From NCBI GenBank assembly GCA_021779275.1, contig JAJYAX010000061.1, forward strand, positions 1 to 7,797: a DNA stretch of 7,797 nucleotides, in the 5' to 3' direction. Positions 1 to 4,142 of the stretch are shown piece after piece. A program made the translations under genes and the position numbers. A model generated the notes under the pieces. It was not told where the DNA came from, searched no databases, and was given only the letters and a program-made list of their open reading frames with translations. Source of the DNA: Deltaproteobacteria bacterium (lineage in GTDB: Bacteria; Desulfobacterota; Desulfobulbia; Desulfobulbales; Desulfocapsaceae). How positions within the stretch are numbered: position 1 is the first letter of the stretch; each line of letters opens with the position of its first letter.

Positions 1-819
1 TAAGCCGAGTCTTTCAAAACTATCATTTGTTATCACCGTGGTCACAAAATGGCCGCTCAGGGTGATTATCTCTATCCGGGTCTGAATATCTCCTCTCTGA
101 ATTCCCTTGATCTTGCCAAAAAAAGAATTGCGGGCGCTGGTTTTATGAGAGGATTCTCTTTCCATAAAAAGCTTGGTCACCTGATGGATTTCTTCTGCGG
201 AAAAAGAAACGTACGATGAGGTTAAGTTGGGGGTTGAATGGCCTAAGATAGTCTGAACGGCAGGTAAGGGCATATTGCATCGCATCAACTCTACGGCCCG
301 AGCTCTACGGATCATCTCAGGCCCGCCCAATCGTTTGGCAAATCCGCAACTTTGCGCCCGTTCATAGAATTTACGACGAACGAAGGCGGGGTCAATGCCG
401 AACATATCCTGTAGAAATTCTTTAAATTGCCTGTCTGACAGCACAGACTGAATTTCACTGGAAAGAGTCTCCGAAATCCGGACTTCTCTCTGTACTGATG
501 CATGATCAACATCGGCGCCTTTAAAAAAAACCGCCGATCTTCCGAAGTTGATGTCCGTGATAGGATTCAAGGCTAAAACCTCATTCAACTTGGCTCCTGT
601 GTAGCGAATCAATAAAAAAATAAGCAATATACGCTTGCGTGAAAGCCGCACATCCCAACGGGATGAAGTATCTGCCCATTCGCGAAAGGAAAGCTCCAAC
701 CGGTTGAGCTGCATCGTGTCCAGGCAATCACCTTCTTCAGCGATTGAAATGATTCGTCCATGATCCATGCTTGTGGGTGACGACTGCAATTCAACTGATT
801 GTTTTTTATTCATATTCAT
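1..819 (-). CDS. tunR: TunR-like transcription factor: degenerate tyrosine recombinase fused to a molybdate/tungstate-binding TOBE domain (partial)
   Basis: An open frame of 273 codons runs from ATG at 819 off the left edge, so the C-terminus is missing. Residues about 55-215 resemble the XerC/XerD catalytic domain: YTGAKLNEVLAL (73-84), IRRARAVELM (170-179), LGHSTPNLTSSY (192-203). The catalytic set is broken: the first Arg is K77 and the His of HxxR is E168, while R171, H194 and Y203 remain. The N-terminal arm is only about 55 residues, short for the usual core-binding domain. From about residue 227 a ModE/Mop TOBE domain begins (SARNSFFGKIKGI, then VTTVITNDSFERLG). This architecture is that of the TunR family of sulfate reducers, which regulates modABC or TSUP transporters in response to tungstate/molybdate; here it is divergent from a TSUP gene. 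GGGGA lies 7 nt before the chosen ATG; an in-frame ATG at 852 is an alternative start. A second TOBE domain may lie beyond the edge. Family assignment is strong; the ligand is inferred. Confidence 0.88.
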   Translation of the reverse strand, partial: MNMNKKQSVELQSSPTSMDHGRIISIAEEGDCLDTMQLNRLELSFREWADTSSRWDVRLSRKRILLIFLLIRYTGAKLNEVLALNPITDINFGRSAVFFKGADVDHASVQREVRISETLSSEIQSVLSDRQFKEFLQDMFGIDPAFVRRKFYERAQSCGFAKRLGGPEMIRRARAVELMRCNMPLPAVQTILGHSTPNLTSSYVSFSAEEIHQVTKLFMERESSHKTSARNSFFGKIKGIQRGDIQTRIEIITLSGHFVTTVITNDSFERLGL

Positions 820-910
820 TCTCTTGTCCCCAGATGTTGCTGTCGGTGTCATTTCCCTGTTTGACCTTTAACGCTTGCCCGCTCCTTCCTGTTCTTACCA
901 GATTCAATTC

Positions 911-922
911 GTAGAGCTCTAC
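911..922. repeat. Perfect 12-bp palindrome in the tunR-transporter control region
   Basis: GTAGAGCTCTAC is a perfect palindrome lying 92 bp upstream of the tunR ATG and 12 bp upstream of the -35 candidate for the transporter. It could be a second protein-binding site, for instance for regulation of tunR, or it could be chance. It shares no sequence with the 34-bp inverted repeat nearby. Confidence 0.4.
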
Positions 923-934
923 AGAAAAACAATC

Positions 935-963
935 TTGACTTTAATTTGATCCTTTTATACACT
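935..963 (+). promoter_or_regulatory. Candidate sigma-70-type promoter of the TSUP transporter
   Basis: TTGACT (935-940) is separated by 17 bp from TACACT (958-963), matching the -35 and -10 consensus at 5 and 4 of 6 positions. Transcription would begin near 969-971. The -10 element and start lie on the left arm of the 34-bp inverted repeat at 960-993, so a protein bound there should block initiation. The prediction is by eye only. Confidence 0.5.
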
Positions 964-993
964 AACACGTAAATAATATATTACGTGTTAGTG
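960..993. promoter_or_regulatory. Probable TunR operator: 34-bp inverted repeat with 13-8-13 layout
   Basis: The left arm CACTAACACGTAA (960-972) and the right arm TTACGTGTTAGTG (981-993) are perfect reverse complements, separated by the 8-bp AT-only centre ATAATATA. The site lies between the divergent regulator and transporter genes and covers the candidate -10 and start of the transporter promoter. TunR proteins are reported to bind motifs of about 30 bp, and the recombinase-derived DNA-binding domain would naturally use two inverted arms. The repeat is seen directly; binding by the adjacent regulator and the repressor role are inferred from position and family knowledge. Confidence 0.8.
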
Positions 994-1017
994 AGAAGCA
1001 AGCTATCCATTCCTCAT

Positions 1018-1022
1018 GGAGG
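1018..1022 (+). promoter_or_regulatory. Shine-Dalgarno that decides the transporter start
   Basis: GGAGG lies inside the longest version of the reading frame (first ATG at 1016) and only 2 nt before the ATG at 1025, but 5 nt before the ATG at 1028. Spacing therefore favours 1028 and argues against 1016. Confidence 0.7.
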
Positions 1023-1027
1023 TTATG

Positions 1028-1990
1028 ATGCTCTTTGAAACCGCAGGAATTGAAGTCAACCCCCTGATTCCGCCCTCAGTAGCTTTCCTCATTTCTTTTT
1101 TCACCTCCATGGGTGGCGTGTCGGGTGCGTTCCTCTTGCTCCCTTTTCAGATGTCGTTTCTGGGCTATACCAATCCTTCGGTCAGCGCCACAAATCAACT
1201 GTTCAATGTAGTGGCCATCCCCAGCGGGGTGTATCGCTATTTCAAGGAGGGCCGGATGGTATGGCCGCTTACCTGGATAGTAGTAATCGGCACGCTTCCT
1301 GGTGTTTTGATCGGTGCTTACGTACGGGTGATTTATCTCCCAAATCCCAAAAATTTCAAGCTCTTTGCGGCTGGGGTCTTGCTCTACATCGGAGTCAAGA
1401 TGGTGCGCGATCTGTTGAGTAAAAATAAAGGGAATGCAAACGCGGCCAACAGTGAAAGGCGTTTTCAGGAAATGGTGAAAAAGAGACGTGAAAAAACAGC
1501 TGGCTCTCGATCAGCAGACAGTAGTCTCCCGCCCGTAATCACGGTGACCCACTTTAATTTGAAACGTTTGGGGTATACTTTTTATGACGAAGCCTTTGAT
1601 GTTTCGTTCTGGGGGATTTTTGCGCTGAGTTTCCTTGTAGGCATCGCGGGGGGGATTTACGGTATTGGCGGCGGATCAATTATGGCCCCCTTCTTTGTGA
1701 CCTTCTTCGGGCTCCCGGTTTATACGGTGGCTGGAGCCGCCCTGATGGGAACCTTTGTCACCTCGGTCGCAGGCGTCGGTTTTTATCAGTGGCTTGCGCA
1801 TCTCTATCCGAATGTTTCAGTCGCTCCTGACTGGTCCTTGGGGGTCTTGTTCGGGGCAGGCGGAATGGCTGGCATGTACCTCGGTGCGCGTTGCCAGAAA
1901 CATGTCCCGGCAAAGGCAATCAAATGGATGCTTGCAGGAATCATCACGGTAACCGCAGCAAAATATGTCTTCGAATTCTTTGGGCATTGA
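1028..1990 (+). CDS. TSUP-family (TauE/SafE, DUF81-type) membrane transporter
   Basis: A 320-residue integral membrane protein of the sulfite-exporter TauE/SafE superfamily. It shows the family's two-half plan: an N-terminal half with FTSMGGVSGAFLLLPFQMSF (25-44) and several hydrophobic spans to about 128, a charged cytoplasmic loop (about 129-190, rich in Lys/Arg), then a second half with GIAGGIYGIGGGSIMAPFF (205-223) and GAALMGTFVTSVAGV (236-250). TSUP proteins move small anions such as sulfite, sulfoacetate or other oxyanions. The TunR-like gene divergent from it and the inverted repeat on its promoter suggest it handles molybdate/tungstate or a related oxyanion and is normally repressed, as described for TSUP genes in sulfate reducers. 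Substrate and direction of transport cannot be read from sequence. The start at 1028 rests on GGAGG spacing. Confidence 0.9.
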   Translation: MLFETAGIEVNPLIPPSVAFLISFFTSMGGVSGAFLLLPFQMSFLGYTNPSVSATNQLFNVVAIPSGVYRYFKEGRMVWPLTWIVVIGTLPGVLIGAYVRVIYLPNPKNFKLFAAGVLLYIGVKMVRDLLSKNKGNANAANSERRFQEMVKKRREKTAGSRSADSSLPPVITVTHFNLKRLGYTFYDEAFDVSFWGIFALSFLVGIAGGIYGIGGGSIMAPFFVTFFGLPVYTVAGAALMGTFVTSVAGVGFYQWLAHLYPNVSVAPDWSLGVLFGAGGMAGMYLGARCQKHVPAKAIKWMLAGIITVTAAKYVFEFFGH

Positions 1991-2004
1991 AACACACCTC
2001 GCGT

Positions 2005-2046
2005 TCTCGGGCTGCGTCGTAATAGATTTTTACGCCACCACCGAGA
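2005..2046. terminator. Weak hairpin between convergent transporter and FKBP genes
   Basis: An outer pair TCTCGG (2005-2010) / CCGAGA (2041-2046) encloses an inner stem CGTAA (2018-2022) / TTACG (2030-2034). It lies in the 63-bp gap between two genes that end facing each other, the position expected of a bidirectional terminator. There is no clean T-run after either arm, so the call is weak. Confidence 0.25.
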
Positions 2047-2053
2047 GTGAGCA

Positions 2054-2482
2054 TTATCGTATCGCGATCAACTCTATCTGAAAGGTGAGATCCTTGCCGG
2101 CTAAAGGCGGATTGGCATCCAGGGTCACATGGGTGGGATTGACCTCGGTGACCCTGACCTGGATCAGTTCCCCTCCCGCCCCTCCCATCTCCAGCCTCTG
2201 ACCGACCTGCAGATCGAGATCCGGCGGAATATGCTCCCGCGGAGTCTCCATTTTCAGGGCCTCATCATAGGACCCATAGGCTTTGGCGGCAGGGATGGTT
2301 ACACGTTTGGAATCCCCCGCACTCATTCCGAGAACGGCCTCTTCAAAACCGGCAATAACCTGACCCCTCCCGATCACAAATTCCAGCGGTTCATGTCCTG
2401 CCGATGAGTCAAACACCGAACCGTCGGCCAGTGTGCCTGTATAATGGATCTTGACCGTGTCGCCTTGCTTTGCTGCCGCCAT
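2054..2482 (-). CDS. SlyD-like FKBP-type peptidyl-prolyl cis-trans isomerase
   Basis: This 142-residue cytoplasmic protein has the FKBP core (KIHYTGTLADGSVFDSS, 11-27; GRGQVIAGFEEAVLGM, 38-53; AYG, 68-70), then an insert-in-flap chaperone domain (about 71-120), then the returning strand LDANPPLAGKDLTFQIEL (121-138). That is the SlyD/FkpB layout; such proteins catalyse prolyl isomerisation and act as folding chaperones. The usual NHPLAG signature reads NPPLAG here (P125), and there is no His/Cys-rich metal-binding tail like that of E. coli SlyD, which fits short SlyD-like proteins. The start at 2482 has AAGGAG about 6 nt upstream. The frame stays open upstream to 2773, but that extension would cross a good promoter and has no FKBP-like sequence. 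It is convergent with the transporter and looks monocistronic. Confidence 0.92.
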   Translation of the reverse strand: MAAAKQGDTVKIHYTGTLADGSVFDSSAGHEPLEFVIGRGQVIAGFEEAVLGMSAGDSKRVTIPAAKAYGSYDEALKMETPREHIPPDLDLQVGQRLEMGGAGGELIQVRVTEVNPTHVTLDANPPLAGKDLTFQIELIAIR

Positions 2483-2545
2483 TGTCTCTCCTTTCATTTC
2501 GGGCTCCGAGCCATCGGGACCCAGGTCATGGTTAAAAATGCGGAC

Positions 2546-2554
2546 ATTATAGCA
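2546..2554 (-). promoter_or_regulatory. Extended -10 promoter of the FKBP gene
   Basis: On the minus strand the sequence reads TGC followed by a perfect TATAAT, an extended -10 element. No good -35 is seen at 16-18 bp, which an extended -10 can tolerate. Transcription would start near 2538-2540, giving a leader of about 57 nt before the ATG at 2482. Confidence 0.7.
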
Positions 2555-2594
2555 TACTCTTTTCTCGATTGGTACCGGCAAACAATCCCCTCGT

Positions 2595-2664
2595 GCAATG
2601 CCGGAGAGGAGAGCCTCCGCCAAAGGAGACGAATACTCATGGTAATTCAGGCAAAAAATGGCTA
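2595..2664 (+). promoter_or_regulatory. Glycine-riboswitch-like aptamer (single)
   Basis: In order, the plus strand carries GGAGAG (2603-2608), a small hairpin GGAG-AGC-CTCC (2608-2618), the conserved-looking GCCAAAGGAGACG (2619-2631) with a GAG/CTC pairing across it, and TTCAGGCAAAAAATGG (2646-2661). The order and spacing resemble glycine riboswitch aptamers, especially the second aptamer of B. subtilis gcvT as I remember it (CCAAAGGGGACG, then TTTCAGG). The P2 pairing between GAGAG and the segment before CAGGC is poor here, so it could be a diverged or decayed copy. Only one aptamer is visible. A 5-T run follows at 2671-2675, and CCTCT at 2667-2671 could pair with AGAGG at 2605-2609 as an alternative fold. 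The next plus-strand gene is the flavoprotein at 2859, about 195 nt away. Confidence 0.55.
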
Positions 2665-2744
2665 TACCTCTTTTTGTACCGGCTCCATCTTTTCGGCTGT
2701 ACCCCTGCATCCGGAAGGGGATATGATGAGGAACCCCTCCCGCA

Positions 2745-2818
2745 GGCCGGATGTTCCGGGGACAGCCGGCCACTTCCTGAATGACCGGACGGGAACTATC
2801 CGGAGTTCAATCGGCCGG
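2745..2818 (+). repeat. GC-rich elements able to form alternative hairpins before the flavoprotein gene
   Basis: GGCCGG occurs at 2745-2750 and 2813-2818, and its complement CCGGCC lies between them at 2766-2771. The middle element can pair with either flank, giving two mutually exclusive stems of 6 bp. The second would lie 41 nt before the flavoprotein start. A GAACT/AGTTC hairpin (2793-2797 / 2803-2807) is also present. No T-run follows. The rest of the gap from 2555 to 2858 shows no convincing coding sequence. Confidence 0.3.
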
Positions 2819-2835
2819 ATTCTTGAGAATGACCC

Positions 2836-2862
2836 ATGAAAATGTCTGAAATGATCCCATGA
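2836..2862 (+). CDS. Possible 8-codon leader ORF overlapping the flavoprotein start
   Basis: ATG at 2836 opens a frame coding for MKMSEMIP and stopping at TGA 2860-2862. That stop overlaps the flavoprotein start codon as ATGA, the geometry of translational coupling. The flavoprotein has no clear Shine-Dalgarno of its own, which makes coupling plausible. A weak GAG (2825-2827) lies 8 nt before the leader ATG. The sequence CCCATGAAAA occurs at both starts (2833-2842 and 2856-2865), so the leader may simply be a by-product of a short duplication. Confidence 0.3.
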   Translation: MKMSEMIP

Positions 2863-4115
2863 AAAAAGTCATTGTGGTCGGCGGTGGAGCCGCCGGATTG
2901 ATCGCGGCAGGTCAGGCGGCCATTGCCGGCGCCGAGGTCCTGCTCTTAGAAAAAATGCAACGCCCCGGACGCAAGCTCTGCATCACCGGCAAGGGCCGCT
3001 GCAACCTGACCAACATCGCGGAGCTGCCGGACTTTCTTGCCCATTTCGGCCGGAACGGCCGGTTTTTGCGACAGGCATTTTCCCGGTTTTTCACCCCCGA
3101 CCTGATGGATTTTTTTACCGGTCTTGGCCTGGAACTGGTAACGGAGCGGGGCGGCAGGGTCTTTCCTGCCAGCGGCAAGGCCCCGGATGTGCTGAAGGTC
3201 CTGCAAAAATGGCTCACGGGACTGGGCGTTGTCAGCAGATGCACCTCGCCTGTGGCAGGGCTTCTCCTTGACGGCGGCCGGATCACCGGCATCCTCTGCG
3301 CCGACCGGAAAATACCGGGAGATGCGGTGATCCTCGCCACCGGCGGCGCCTCCTATCCGGCCACCGGCTCCACCGGGGATGGGTATGCCCTGGCCGAGGC
3401 TGCAGGCCATACCATCGTCCCGATCCGCCCGGCCCTCGTTGGGCTGGTGACGGCGGGAGATACCGCGGGGAAAATGGCCGGTCTCAATCTTCGGAATATT
3501 GGAGTGCGGATGCTTGTCGACGGCAAAAAGAAGAGGCAGGCCTTCGGCGAGATCGCCTTCACCGAGTTCGGCCTGAGCGGACCTGTTACGCTTACCTGCA
3601 GCGGCGAGGTTGTCGATCTTCTGCGAGACGGAGGAAAGGTCGTCTTTTCCCTGGACCTGAAGCCCGCTCTGGAGGAGGCAAAACTCGACGCTCGGCTCCA
3701 GCGTGACTTCGCCGCCCGCGCCAAGGAACACTTCGACAGCGTCCTGCGCGGCCTGCTGCCTCGGGAGATGGTCCCGGTCTGTGTCGAGGCGACCGGCATC
3801 CCGCAGGATAAGCCGGCAGGCGAGATCACCGCCCGGGAGCGTAGACGCCTGCGCACCTGGATCAAGGACTTCCGGCTGGAGATCACCGGCCACCGGCCGC
3901 TGGACGAGGCAATCGTTACCGCCGGGGGCGTACATATCCGGGAGATCGATCCGCGCACCATGGAATCCCTCAAAATCAAAGGGCTCTATTTTGCAGGCGA
4001 GCTCCTCGATATCCATGGCGATACCGGCGGCTATAACCTTCAGGCCGCCTTCTCCACCGGCTGGCTGGCCGGCCGGTCCGCCGCCGGGCAGGAGGGGACA
4101 GACAAGAATCTTTGA
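2859..4115 (+). CDS. HI0933/YhiN/BaiN-family FAD-dependent oxidoreductase
   Basis: The 418 residues match the usual length of the HI0933-like flavoprotein family (about 400). An N-terminal Rossmann FAD motif VVGGGAAGLIAAG (6-18) ends in acidic E31, followed by the family block GRKLCITGKGRCNLTN (37-52), a second nucleotide-binding motif VILATGGASYPATGSTGDG (157-175), FTEFGLSGP (234-242), and the C-terminal block YFAGELLDIHGDTGGYNLQA (377-396). The family is cytoplasmic and binds FAD; a few gut clostridial members (BaiN) reduce bile acids, but the role of most, including E. coli YhiN, is unknown, so no substrate is proposed. The start at 2859 is the only ATG after an in-frame stop at 2847 and lacks a clear ribosome-binding site. 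The upstream leader may carry a riboswitch-like element. The gene converges with the kinase gene, 27 bp apart. Confidence 0.9.
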   Translation: MKKVIVVGGGAAGLIAAGQAAIAGAEVLLLEKMQRPGRKLCITGKGRCNLTNIAELPDFLAHFGRNGRFLRQAFSRFFTPDLMDFFTGLGLELVTERGGRVFPASGKAPDVLKVLQKWLTGLGVVSRCTSPVAGLLLDGGRITGILCADRKIPGDAVILATGGASYPATGSTGDGYALAEAAGHTIVPIRPALVGLVTAGDTAGKMAGLNLRNIGVRMLVDGKKKRQAFGEIAFTEFGLSGPVTLTCSGEVVDLLRDGGKVVFSLDLKPALEEAKLDARLQRDFAARAKEHFDSVLRGLLPREMVPVCVEATGIPQDKPAGEITARERRRLRTWIKDFRLEITGHRPLDEAIVTAGGVHIREIDPRTMESLKIKGLYFAGELLDIHGDTGGYNLQAAFSTGWLAGRSAAGQEGTDKNL

Positions 4116-4121
4116 GCGCCG

Positions 4122-4138
4122 TACCCTCGTAACGGGTA
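4122..4138. terminator. Short hairpin between convergent flavoprotein and kinase genes
   Basis: TACCC (4122-4126) and GGGTA (4134-4138) form a 5-bp stem with a 7-nt loop, occupying most of the 27-bp gap between two convergent stop codons. No T-run follows on either strand. The position suggests a terminator, but the stem is short. Confidence 0.2.
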
Positions 4139-4142
4139 ACTG

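Noticed and set aside
1..819. Phage integrase or mobile-element remnant
   Set aside because: The frame is intact, no other phage genes are present, and the fused TOBE domain and TSUP neighbour point to a regulator.
960..993. The 34-bp inverted repeat as an active site-specific recombination or integration site
   Set aside because: The neighbouring recombinase-like protein has lost key catalytic residues, there is no second copy in the window, and promoter overlap explains the site as an operator.
2483..2773. N-terminal extension of the FKBP reading frame (up to 97 extra codons)
   Set aside because: It crosses a perfect extended -10 element and the riboswitch-like region and has no family similarity, and the start at 2482 has a good ribosome-binding site.
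2444..2839. 131-codon plus-strand frame upstream of the flavoprotein
   Set aside because: It overlaps the FKBP promoter and the riboswitch-like element, has no ribosome-binding site, and its protein sequence resembles nothing known to me.
2946..4016. Long minus-strand open frames (up to 356 codons) over the flavoprotein
   Set aside because: These are GC-rich antisense shadows of a clear flavoprotein gene, with no recognisable domains.
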